A stretch of 49,448 bases of DNA from NCBI GenBank assembly GCA_030431975.1, contig JAUIHP010000033.1, forward strand, positions 1 through 49,448. Reading direction: 5' to 3'. The notes below the pieces were generated by a model. That model was not told the origin of the DNA and made no database searches. It saw only the letters and a program-made list of their open reading frames with translations. This DNA comes from a bacterium. Its GTDB lineage: Bacteria; Eisenbacteria; RBG-16-71-46; CAIMUX01. Position 1 is the stretch's first letter. The number at the start of each line of letters is the position of its first letter. The position numbers and the translations under genes are program-made. Of this stretch, positions 42,124 through 49,448 are shown in pieces.

Positions 42124-43194
42124 CTAGCCCTCCACGACCTGGACGGCATCGCCGTCGCGCAGGCGGTCGGGCGGCTCGATCACGTAGAGCTGTCCGTCAC
42201 GCAGCCCCGAGAGAATGGAGGCACGCTCCTCGCGGATGGACCCTGTCTTCACCGGTATCCGCGTGGCGTGGTTGTTTTCGATGACAAAGACGGACGCCCC
42301 ACCGTCGTCGACGCGAAGCGCAGAGAGAGGAACGTTGACCCTTTCGTCGCCTGCGGACCGGGGCAGTTCCGCCCAGACGACGGTTCCGGGGAGGAGGACC
42401 TGCGATGAGTTGTCTACGTACAGTCTCAACGGAATGGAGCCGGATCGGGGATCCCCGGAAACAGGCAGGTGAGCCAGCTCCGCGCGCACGGATTGTTCGC
42501 GTCGATCAGGAAGGTACACGGTGGCGGCAGCGTCGAGGTCGAGTTCAGCAAAGACCTCTGCCGGGACCGCAACCCGGAGTTCCAGGTTCTCGGTGTCGAT
42601 CAGTTCGAAGACAGGCACTCCGGGAGAAACGACCTGTCCGACTTCCAAAGACTCTTTCAGGATGCGGCCTCCAAAGGGAGCCGTGAGCCTGGACCGCTCA
42701 TGGTTCCATTTCAGCGCGCGCAGCTGGTTTTCCGCCGACTCCAGGTCGGCCTCGTCTGCATCCAGTTCTTCTTTCGCGATCGCTCCTTCGCGCGCCAGGT
42801 TGCGACTTCGGTCGAGGCGCGTTCGCAGGAAATCGACTCGGGCTGCCGCCTGCTCCTGGGCCGCGTGAAACGGAACCGGGTCCAGAGAGGCGAGGAGCGA
42901 ACCGGCTTCGACCGGATCGCCTTCCGAACTCGCCACTCGGGAAACGACTCCGGATACGGCAAAGGAGAGTGTGACCTGGTGTCGGGAAGTCAGAGTTCCC
43001 GTGGCGCGAAAGGGGCCGGTGTCTCCCGGCGAGGCGATCTGTGCCCGAACCGGGATCGCTCGTTCATGCGTGGCCGGCTGCGTCTCGACCTTTTGGGCGC
43101 GCAGCCGGTCTGTCGTGACAAAGGCCACCCCAAACACCAGCGCGAGTACGACCCACAGTCGGGGATCTCGGAGACGTTCACGATTGCGGCGCAT
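42124..43194 (-). CDS. RND efflux periplasmic adaptor (HlyD/MFP family)
   Basis: A 356-aa membrane-fusion protein bridging the RND pump and the outer-membrane channel. It has an N-terminal membrane anchor (LWVVLALVFGVAFVTTDRL), a barrel-sandwich half (LSFAVSGVVSRVASSEGDPV), a helical hairpin (about 110-160, AKEELDADEADLESAENQLR) and the second lipoyl half (LTAPFGGRILKESLEVGQVV). A beta-barrel follows (LRVAVPAEVFAELDLDAAAT), then the membrane-proximal domain. The order tetR-adaptor-pump is typical of drug-efflux operons. Its start overlaps the TetR stop region by 17 nt, and the pump ATG lies 3 nt after its stop. Confidence 0.93.
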   Translation of the reverse strand: MRRNRERLRDPRLWVVLALVFGVAFVTTDRLRAQKVETQPATHERAIPVRAQIASPGDTGPFRATGTLTSRHQVTLSFAVSGVVSRVASSEGDPVEAGSLLASLDPVPFHAAQEQAAARVDFLRTRLDRSRNLAREGAIAKEELDADEADLESAENQLRALKWNHERSRLTAPFGGRILKESLEVGQVVSPGVPVFELIDTENLELRVAVPAEVFAELDLDAAATVYLPDRREQSVRAELAHLPVSGDPRSGSIPLRLYVDNSSQVLLPGTVVWAELPRSAGDERVNVPLSALRVDDGGASVFVIENNHATRIPVKTGSIREERASILSGLRDGQLYVIEPPDRLRDGDAVQVVEG

Positions 43195-43927
43195 GATTCG
43201 GACCTCCCGAGCCGTTCCGAACGCGGCTCTTGTCAGTGGCGACGCCTCTCAGCACCAGTTCGACGATGTGCTCGAGTGCGTCTTGATGGAATCCTCGGAC
43301 CGACGATTCGTCGGCCGGATCGATGCCGGACTCGACGAGGTGACGCCCCGCGTTGATGTGCCAGTTCATGGAGAGTGAAAGAAACGAGTCGATGACGCGG
43401 AGGGGATCCAGGTCGGAACGAATCCATCCCTGTTCCTGTCCTTCCCGAATCCGTTTGCAACCGAGTTCATAGGGTAGGGAGCAGAGGTCGGACTTCTCCT
43501 TGGGCAGGAGTGGTCCGCTCTGCCAGCCTTGGTCGGCCTCCCACCAGGACATGAGCCGTGCGACGTGTGGGTTCGCACGCAGAAACTCGAAGTGCATGCG
43601 GATGGCCTTTTCCAACAGACCCAAGGGCGCGTCTTCCGGATGGGCTCCACCTTCGGCTTCACCGGCCTTTTCCAGAAGGTCGACCGTGGAGCGGAAGTAA
43701 GGTTCGAGGGCTTCCTCCAGGACCGCCTTGAAGAGTTCTTCTTTCCCCTCGAAGTAGTGGTAGATCAGTCCCTGGGGAACGTCGGCCTTCTTTGCAATCG
43801 CGCTCATCCGGGCTCCCTTGAGACCTTCGTCTTTGAAGATCTCGCGGGCGGCCAGGAGCAGGTTAGACCGGGTTCGGACCGGGTCGCGGGAGCGCCCTTT
43901 GGACTGGCGGGCGGATGTTTCGGCCAT
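43178..43927 (-). CDS. TetR family regulator of the efflux operon
   Basis: A 249-aa TetR/AcrR-type repressor. The DNA-binding domain holds NLLLAAREIFKDEGLKGARM, then AIAKKADVPQGLIYHYFEGKE. The C-terminal helical domain would bind the efflux substrate or another ligand (LMSWWEADQGWQSGPLL, IDSFLSLSMNWHINAG). CAGGA lies 6 nt before the ATG at 43925-43927. It is the first gene of the operon and overlaps the adaptor gene, so it probably controls its own transcription through the palindrome at 43992-44001. Confidence 0.92.
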   Translation of the reverse strand: MAETSARQSKGRSRDPVRTRSNLLLAAREIFKDEGLKGARMSAIAKKADVPQGLIYHYFEGKEELFKAVLEEALEPYFRSTVDLLEKAGEAEGGAHPEDAPLGLLEKAIRMHFEFLRANPHVARLMSWWEADQGWQSGPLLPKEKSDLCSLPYELGCKRIREGQEQGWIRSDLDPLRVIDSFLSLSMNWHINAGRHLVESGIDPADESSVRGFHQDALEHIVELVLRGVATDKSRVRNGSGGPNHAPQS

Positions 43928-43991
43928 GGATGTTCCTGTGTCCTCTTTAGCTGGGGCTGTCCCTCGGTTTCGTTCTTCGATCGCACTCTAC

Positions 43992-44001
43992 TGAACGTTC
44001 A
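43992..44001. promoter_or_regulatory. Candidate TetR operator TGAACGTTCA
   Basis: Perfect 10-bp palindrome TGAACGTTCA, extendable with one mismatch to ACTGAACGTTCACT, about 65 nt upstream of the TetR gene. The TGAACGTTCA core is common among AcrR-like operators. The surrounding 150 nt are unusually AT-rich for this window, as expected for a divergent promoter region. Confidence 0.55.
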
Positions 44002-44104
44002 CTCAATTAGTTGCAGGAAAACTGTTAGAACTTTCAAGCCGTTGCAAATATTGTTACTTAGAGATCAAAGACACTGGGCCCATCCAGATGGCGAATCGAA
44101 GAGA

Positions 44105-45700
44105 ATGACGAATCCATTTAGTCGAGGTGGTCGGGCGGCCACGAACCGGGGCCGAACCGATCAAGTCATCCGGACCGCAAGGGTCGAACGGGCGGGGCGG
44201 ACAAGGCGCAGGCCCGCATCTCGAATGGGTTACCGGGTCTGGCCCTTGCTGGTCTTCTTGCTGACACTCCTCGGGTGCGCATCAGAGGGCGATCGGCCGT
44301 CGAAGGACCAAAAGCCGAACATACTCTTTCTGACAGTCGACACGTTGCGCCCGGACAGAACCGACATGTACGCCTATGACCGTTCGACGATGCCACGGGT
44401 CGCCGCCTTCGCCGACTCTGCGACGACCTTTGATCACGCCGTCGTCCCACGCGGTTCGACGCGTCCCAGTTACGCATCGATGTTGACGGGGCAGTACCCG
44501 TTTCGTAACGGAGTGCGCTCGAACCGAATGGTCCTTCACGAAGACGCCCAGACACTTTCCGAAACTTTGCTCGATGAGGGCTACGAGACTGCCGGCTTCG
44601 TCAGCAACTTCGTTCTTCTTGGCGACTTTTCCGGCATCAATCAAGGCTTCCAGATCTATGACGACTTCCTCGACCAGCGGGAAGGTCGCAGAAACAACTA
44701 CGAGCGCAGAGCGTCGAGCACGCTTCGTTCGATCCTGGAGTGGCTTGATTCGGATCCACCAGAGCCTTTCTTCCTCTTTGTCAATCTCATCGATCCTCAC
44801 GGTCCGTACAAGCCGCCCCAGAAGTATTACGACATGTACAAGACCGACCGGGTCCGTAACATTCCCCGTGGGCGGATTCCGCCATATCAGGCGCACGGCG
44901 ATACCCTGAACTTCTTTGACTACGTCGATCGTTATGATGCGGAGATTCGTTACGTCGACGATGCCTTGGGTGTGCTCATGGATGCGCTTGTCGCGAAAGG
45001 GGTTTGGGACAACTCGATGGTTGTGTTTACGGCCGACCATGGGGAAGGCTTCGGGGAGCATGGAACCTACTTCGGACATCACGCGCTGCTCTGGGAGGAG
45101 ACGACGCGCGTTCCGATGACGATTCGAATGCCGCAGGGATGGTATGAGTCCCGCGGAGAGAACCCGCCTGCCAGGCTCGATCCCGTCGTTTCCCCGCTGG
45201 ATCTCACGCCGACGGTCATGGACTTGCTAGGTCTCGCCGTTCCCGACAATCTCGACGGTCGTTCGCTGCTGCCAGTCCTCAGGGGAGAGGCGGTTTCCGA
45301 TCGCAACATCCTGGTCGAGTTCCCCAACGTCGCCACGCCGGAGAACGAGCATCCGGACTTCTATGCTTTGCGCGGCCGGACGCAGAAGTTGATTCGAATG
45401 CTCGACCCGACGACCGGGGAGCAGATGGTGGAAAGCGTCTCTGACCTGGTCAACGACCCGCTCGAGATTCGACCTGCTGCCGTTGACCCCTCGAACCCGG
45501 ACCACGCGCGCCTCGTTGCCGAGATGGATGAGATGCTCGAACTCGTCTCAACCTATGAGACGCCGTACACGGTTACGGAGTACCTCCTTCCGGAGGAAGA
45601 CCGGGAGTCCTTCATCACGGGACACCGTGGCAAACGCGAGGTTCGGCACCTCAGTCCGGAGCAGGAAGAGCGGCTCCGTAGTTTGGGGTATATCCAGTGA
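44105..45700 (+). CDS. Sulfatase-fold lipoprotein with Thr in place of formylglycine Cys
   Basis: A 531-aa protein of the alkaline phosphatase/sulfatase superfamily. A basic N-terminus precedes the lipoprotein signal MGYRVWPLLVFLLTLLGC. The catalytic domain shows LFLTVDTLRPDRT (metal Asp), STRPSYASMLTG, LIDPHGPY, TADHGEGFGEHG (metal Asp-His) and SPLDLTPTVMDLLGL. In true sulfatases the active site reads C/S-x-P-S-R. Here Thr 119 and Tyr 123 replace Cys/Ser and Arg, pointing to a phospho-type hydrolase or transferase. The C-terminus is RLRSLGYIQ. ATG 44105 is chosen; ATG 44225, just before the signal, is an alternative. A second lipoprotein gene follows directly. Confidence 0.85.
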   Translation: MTNPFSRGGRAATNRGRTDQVIRTARVERAGRTRRRPASRMGYRVWPLLVFLLTLLGCASEGDRPSKDQKPNILFLTVDTLRPDRTDMYAYDRSTMPRVAAFADSATTFDHAVVPRGSTRPSYASMLTGQYPFRNGVRSNRMVLHEDAQTLSETLLDEGYETAGFVSNFVLLGDFSGINQGFQIYDDFLDQREGRRNNYERRASSTLRSILEWLDSDPPEPFFLFVNLIDPHGPYKPPQKYYDMYKTDRVRNIPRGRIPPYQAHGDTLNFFDYVDRYDAEIRYVDDALGVLMDALVAKGVWDNSMVVFTADHGEGFGEHGTYFGHHALLWEETTRVPMTIRMPQGWYESRGENPPARLDPVVSPLDLTPTVMDLLGLAVPDNLDGRSLLPVLRGEAVSDRNILVEFPNVATPENEHPDFYALRGRTQKLIRMLDPTTGEQMVESVSDLVNDPLEIRPAAVDPSNPDHARLVAEMDEMLELVSTYETPYTVTEYLLPEEDRESFITGHRGKREVRHLSPEQEERLRSLGYIQ

Positions 45701-45749
45701 GGCTCGGTGCACATCCAGTCAGGCTCGGCGCACATCCTGTCGGCGCAGA
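45691..45749 (+). repeat. 21-bp tandem repeat at a stop codon
   Basis: Two 21-mers (45691-45711 and 45712-45732, 18 of 21 or more identical) and a partial third begin in the last codons of the sulfatase-like gene. The first copy contains its TGA stop; the second has TCA at that position. Confidence 0.8.
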
Positions 45750-45819
45750 CTTGAGTGCCAGTCCCTCGACGGTGCCCGTAATCGCAGCGGCGTCGTTTCG
45801 ATCGCGCAGCCAGTGCCTC

Positions 45820-47421
45820 ATGGACACCGGAACCTTGTTCCTCTTCACAATCGCTCTCCTGGTACTGGCTGGTTGCTCTTCCGAACCTTCCGTCGAACCG
45901 GATCCGGCGGCCCGTCGTTGGGAACCGTATCCAGGGACCGTGCTACAAGTGGAAGAGGACCTCTACTGGATGCGTCGGGATCAACTCGCGCTCCTGGCCT
46001 GGGCGGAGTCTTTCGGGCCGACTCCGGTCGTGGATCCGATCACGGTGATTCACTTCGGCAGCTCACTTGGCCTTTCACCCGCACCGGCGCCGCCCACCGA
46101 CTTTCGTCCGCAGGACGCCGAAGACTGGATACCGTTTCTGTACTCGCTGAGTCCGGAGCATTATCTGGCCGTGGCCTGCTTCCTGGGATGGGTGGACGAG
46201 ATCTATTGGGTGCAACCGGAGATCTCGATGTTCTCCGGGCCGTCTCAGGACGCCTCGTTTGAGATCCGGTCAGACGGCGGCCAACTTACCTTCGTTCGAA
46301 AGGACTCGAGCAGTCAGAAGGACTCGAGCGACCGCGATGACGGTCGGGAGCTAACCGAACGTCGGGCCGCCGTGGCAGCGGGACAACCGGATCGGCTTCT
46401 GCCCATTGCTGTGGCCCACGCCGCCCCCGAAACGGTTTGGAAACCCGGTGCTGTTCGACTTCATGCATTGAGCCTCGACCAACTGGATGCATTCGTCGAG
46501 CAGGAGCAGTTCGAAGAACAGCCGGTTTGGGTCGACGTCGACCTCGACTACTTCGGGGCAAGGACTCCGCTTCGTCTGCACGGCCCGCTTCTCCTTCACG
46601 AGGGAGCGGATGTCGCGACCGGAATTGATGGAGACGTTCTGCCTGTCTTCAAAGTGTCCGACGAGTCGCGCCGCGATCTGGTCCGGCGCGTTGGTTCTGT
46701 GGTGACCGCGCTACGGCCGTGGAGAACCGCGATGATCGAATCTCCGGACCACGTCTTTCGAAGCGACCTTCCTGAATTGGCAACCGAAGTGCGCCGTGTC
46801 TTGCGAGGTCGCTCCAGCGCGGCGGAATCCGAAGTACGAGTTTCGCGGGTGGATGCCGAAATCGGCGGTAGACGAATCGAGTTGGATCCCGGTAGAACTC
46901 GCTCTCTGGTCGCCCCTTCGGAGGGGGATTCCCTCCGGTTGGATCTGTTCCTTGCCGAGCCCCTCGAAGAGTCCCTCCACATGTCTCTCTACTTCGATCC
47001 ACGCAATTCACGGGACCAGCGGCTCGCACTCTGGCGGTTCGATCCCGGAAGTCCGGAGTACGGAGTTACCGTCCCATTCCCGCGAGATGGTCGTGCCTTC
47101 CAACCCGGCTGGGATGTCGAGATTCGCACAGCTCGGACAGGTCGCCTCCTTTACTCCGCGGAGTTCGTCGTTCTTGGGGAGACGGAACCTTTCCGCCGAA
47201 GTGTCGACGCGTTCTTCTCGGAGTTGCCGCCGGATACTGAACTTGCGGCGCCGCAGACGCAGGCGGAGATCGATCTGAACGAGTGGGTACGTCTCGGGGC
47301 CGTTCATGGTGTCCCGATACGAGTCGTCGAAGACCTCATCTTTTCGCTTCCGCAGAGCTACCGGCTCCACGATGCTTCGTTGGATCGACATCTTATGAAG
47401 ACGGTGCCGGTACCGCGATGA
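45820..47421 (+). CDS. Lipoprotein of unknown function with DxDLDYF motif
   Basis: A 533-aa protein. ATG 45820 begins a lipoprotein signal (TGTLFLFTIALLVLAGC). The frame is open back to a GTG at 45697 that overlaps the preceding stop, but that part is largely a 21-bp repeat. The mature protein contains VIHFGSSLGLS, a YLAVACFLGWVDEIYWVQPE block and PVWVDVDLDYFG. A metal-site-like DxDLDYF together with an 'xxGxVDEIYWV' block recalls the UPF0489 family, which has an arginase-like fold; I regard this as a possibility only. Part of an apparent operon with the upstream sulfatase-like gene and the downstream TPR-like gene. Confidence 0.65.
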   Translation: MDTGTLFLFTIALLVLAGCSSEPSVEPDPAARRWEPYPGTVLQVEEDLYWMRRDQLALLAWAESFGPTPVVDPITVIHFGSSLGLSPAPAPPTDFRPQDAEDWIPFLYSLSPEHYLAVACFLGWVDEIYWVQPEISMFSGPSQDASFEIRSDGGQLTFVRKDSSSQKDSSDRDDGRELTERRAAVAAGQPDRLLPIAVAHAAPETVWKPGAVRLHALSLDQLDAFVEQEQFEEQPVWVDVDLDYFGARTPLRLHGPLLLHEGADVATGIDGDVLPVFKVSDESRRDLVRRVGSVVTALRPWRTAMIESPDHVFRSDLPELATEVRRVLRGRSSAAESEVRVSRVDAEIGGRRIELDPGRTRSLVAPSEGDSLRLDLFLAEPLEESLHMSLYFDPRNSRDQRLALWRFDPGSPEYGVTVPFPRDGRAFQPGWDVEIRTARTGRLLYSAEFVVLGETEPFRRSVDAFFSELPPDTELAAPQTQAEIDLNEWVRLGAVHGVPIRVVEDLIFSLPQSYRLHDASLDRHLMKTVPVPR

Positions 47422-47476
47422 CGAGGCGGATGTAGTCAGCTACGAAAACGGGAATCAGGAGCGGAGAACGAGACGA

Positions 47477-48682
47477 ATGGGACTCTTCGGCTTCAATGCC
47501 AAGAAGAAGATGAAGAAGGCACAGGAGCTGGTCGCCGGCAGCCGAGACTACGAGGCGCGAAAGGTGCTGCTCGAGCTGCAGAAGAACGCCGCGAAGCTGG
47601 ACGGAACCGACCAGGCCTGGGTCGTCGAGAATGAGCGTCTGGTCCGGGAGCGAATGGTCGCCGCCCGGATGGACGAAGCGCGCAACTACGAACAGGCGGG
47701 AGAGATTGCGGCGGCCCGGGACCGCGCGGAAACAGCGTTGGACCTGGCGGGTGATGACCTCGAAACGTCGAGCATCCAGGAGCTGCTGCATCGGCTCGGG
47801 TCGAGTCGGCGGGAGTCGGGCGGAAGCCCGGAGCGCCTTCCTTCGGATCTGCTTCCGGATCGGCCGGACCGGGAACAGCGCGCTCAGGATCCGGAAGAGC
47901 CGACTCCGGAAGAGTTGTGGGGCGACAATCTCGGCGAGGTCTTTGAGTTGTACATGGATGCACTTCCCGCCGAGCAGGCAAACTTGTACAGAGAGCAGAC
48001 AGAAGAGTTCAAGCGTGCCTACGTTGCGCTCGTTCAAGGTGCGCCGAAGCTGGCGCTGACCTACTTCGACGAACTCGTCTGGGATCCGCTCCCTCCGGAT
48101 TCGATCGGACTGGAACGGGCTCGGGCGTTGCTGTTGGCGAAGAGGGCCGAAGAGTCGGTCGAACTGCTGGATTCGATCGGGTCGGGAGAGGCCGCGTTCC
48201 GGTGGGCCAAGATCGAAGCGCTTCGCGAACTCGACCGGTTTGATGACGCGGTGGCCGAGGCGGCCGAGCTGGTCAATTCGCTGCCCGAACACAATGAGTC
48301 GACCGACGCCCTGTATGCGTGGACGCTGATCGATGCCGGACGGCCGGACGAAGCATGGACCCACCTCGAGGGTTGGGTCCAAAGCGGAACCATGTCCGAA
48401 GAAGTCCTGGTCGCAGCGGCTCAGGCCGCGTCCCAGACCGGCCGGTCCGACGAGGCTGCAGAGTTTCTGGAAGGACTGATTCAGTTTCGTTTCCACTCCA
48501 GCCTTCAAAGCGGCCGTCCGCCCTCCTTCCCGGTGGAGGCGGGTCGCCGACTTCTCTCCATCTACATAGACCGTGAAGAGGACCCGGCGAAGACCAAGGC
48601 TTTGGTCATGCATCTGCTCGATTACGACCCGTACGGTGGGGAGGCGTACCGGGACCTGCTTCTCCGTCTGGATTCGCGCTGA
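47477..48682 (+). CDS. Cytoplasmic TPR-like repeat protein
   Basis: A 401-aa protein with no signal peptide. It starts with a basic helix (GLFGFNAKKKMKKAQELVAG) and is almost wholly helical, with TPR-like pairs: MDEARNYEQAGEIAAARDRA, LERARALLLAKRAEESVELL, WTLIDAGRPDEAWTHLEGWV and AAQAASQTGRSDEAAEFLEG. A purine-rich AGGAGCGGAG stretch lies 8-18 nt before the ATG. Such proteins scaffold protein complexes; the partner is unknown. It follows the DxDLDYF lipoprotein by 55 nt on the same strand and is probably the last gene of that unit. Confidence 0.75.
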   Translation: MGLFGFNAKKKMKKAQELVAGSRDYEARKVLLELQKNAAKLDGTDQAWVVENERLVRERMVAARMDEARNYEQAGEIAAARDRAETALDLAGDDLETSSIQELLHRLGSSRRESGGSPERLPSDLLPDRPDREQRAQDPEEPTPEELWGDNLGEVFELYMDALPAEQANLYREQTEEFKRAYVALVQGAPKLALTYFDELVWDPLPPDSIGLERARALLLAKRAEESVELLDSIGSGEAAFRWAKIEALRELDRFDDAVAEAAELVNSLPEHNESTDALYAWTLIDAGRPDEAWTHLEGWVQSGTMSEEVLVAAAQAASQTGRSDEAAEFLEGLIQFRFHSSLQSGRPPSFPVEAGRRLLSIYIDREEDPAKTKALVMHLLDYDPYGGEAYRDLLLRLDSR

Positions 48683-49196
48683 CGGCGTGTCTGCCCGCAC
48701 GACGCCGCCTTGGTGCCACGGGTTGGGCTGTGGATGGGCCCGTCCAGGCCCGGTCCCATTCCGTTCCGGCTCTCAAGATGCTTTCCAGAGCCTCCTGCGA
48801 CGGGTGACCCCCGAACACCGCTCGGGCGACGTCCACGACTGCCTTACGACATATGGGACGACCTGTCCATTGCTGTGGACCGTTAGGAAAGCGAAAGGAA
48901 TCCGCTCTCCCGTCCTCATGGGACGCCAAATGGGTGCGTAGCATGCACTAAAGGCCTGCTTCTGTCCGAAATGGGCCACGCTTTTACCTATTGGTCGATC
49001 CGGCCCAATCAAATACAATCATTTCGCCTGGATGCTGGACAGTGGGAAGGGGTCCGCACGGCAAGTTCTGCCGAGCCGTTGTGTTTCTCGCCTTCCTGTA
49101 CCCATGGCAGTGTGCAACTGACAACTACGGGCTCAACAGCGCCGCCTTACGGGCGGGAGTTGTGTGCGCAACCAAACTCTGTGGAGGGTCAATCGG
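48683..49196. other. Gene-free stretch before the right-edge gene
   Basis: About 510 nt without a convincing coding frame. The right half is less GC-rich and contains a promoter candidate (48991-49019). No RNA gene is recognised. Confidence 0.5.
48991..49019 (+). promoter_or_regulatory. Candidate promoter for the right-edge secreted protein
   Basis: TTGGTC (48991-48996) and TACAAT (49014-49019, 5/6 to TATAAT), 17 nt apart, in an AT-richer patch. It would give a leader of roughly 170 nt before the ATG at 49197. The -35 match is weak. Confidence 0.4.
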
Positions 49197-49448
49197 ATGA
49201 AGAAACTCGTAGGGTTTCTCTCCGGCGTCATGTGTCTCGGCTTGACCGCTGGCATGGCCGCCGCTGGACCGAATGCAGGTGGAGCGCTCATCGTGGGAAG
49301 CGATGGGACCGCTTACACCAATGACATTCCAGACTACTGTGGAATGTATGACTTGGGTGGAGACTGCGAATCCGCCGGCACGAACCTGCCTGGCTACACG
49401 GCCGACGCTTCCGTGTGGTGGGTGAAGGCGGTCTTCCCGCCAAGTTCT
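49197..49448 (+). CDS. Secreted protein, N-terminal part (cut by right edge)
   Basis: ATG 49197 has GGAGG 10 nt upstream and is open for 84 codons to the window end. It begins with a clear signal peptide (KKLVGFLSGVMCLGLTAGMA, cleaved near AAAG). The mature start GPNAGGALIVGSDGTAYTND, then DYCGMYDLGGDCES, resembles the N-terminus of secreted proteins of Eisenbacteria-like genomes that end in FlgD-like sorting domains. The rest of the protein is outside the window, so function and C-terminus are unknown. Confidence 0.75.
   Translation, partial: MKKLVGFLSGVMCLGLTAGMAAAGPNAGGALIVGSDGTAYTNDIPDYCGMYDLGGDCESAGTNLPGYTADASVWWVKAVFPPSS

Overview
The window is GC-rich bacterial chromosome with no rRNA or tRNA genes seen. 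Four intact secreted proteins and one fragment end in a FlgD-like/T9SS-type C-terminal sorting domain. Together with many GTG/TTG starts and Shine-Dalgarno sites on most genes, this points to an uncultured FCB-type lineage (Eisenbacteria, Krumholzibacteriota or a relative). That placement is inferred from domain style only.

Layout, left to right. 1-4.8 kb: a transposase-like zinc-ribbon gene cut by the left edge, then an AcoR-type sigma-54 activator facing an acetaldehyde-type aldehyde dehydrogenase and its DUF779 partner. The gap between them holds a -24/-12 promoter candidate and a dyad. 5.3-16.7 kb: a secretome block with a giant beta-helix protein, a 589-aa surface protein with a leftover second sorting domain, an Asp-box (sialidase-fold) protein, a cysteine-desulfurase-like enzyme and a lamin-G/DUF1349-like secreted protein. 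16.7-21.3 kb: DUF5996, an SGNH hydrolase facing a TetR regulator across two tandem palindromes, a SixA-like histidine phosphatase and a Cys-rich lipoprotein. 21.3-26.7 kb: a minus-strand run of SLC13 permease, membrane alkaline-phosphatase-fold protein and argS. 26.7-27.3 kb: a gene-free stretch with a perfect 32-bp inverted repeat around a G-rich loop. 27.3-28.5 kb: rocD.

28.8-33.7 kb: the most interesting region. A lipoprotein with a TPR-like region and a CHAT protease domain converges on an ECF-type sigma factor and its anti-sigma factor, which has a zinc motif, one membrane segment and TPR-like helices. An unrecognised 60-codon ORF fills the gap between sigma and anti-sigma. The layout resembles a protease that relieves an anti-sigma factor.

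33.8-37.5 kb: a minus-strand operon whose junctions are all 4-nt ATGA overlaps: a 33-aa membrane peptide, a sodium:solute symporter, a PqiA-family protein and an RlmB-type rRNA methyltransferase with a long Ser/Gly/Arg repeat tail. 37.5-43.9 kb: a TetR-regulated efflux operon in which the RND pump and the TolC-like outer-membrane factor are one 1525-codon ORF, joined at an internal signal peptide and a (Ser-Ala)n microsatellite. 44.1-48.7 kb: a sulfatase-fold lipoprotein, a second lipoprotein with a DxDLDYF motif and a TPR-like protein. 49.2 kb to the end: the start of another secreted protein.

Short in-phase tandem repeats recur (6, 15, 17, 18, 21 and 450/900 bp), several at stop codons or domain junctions.
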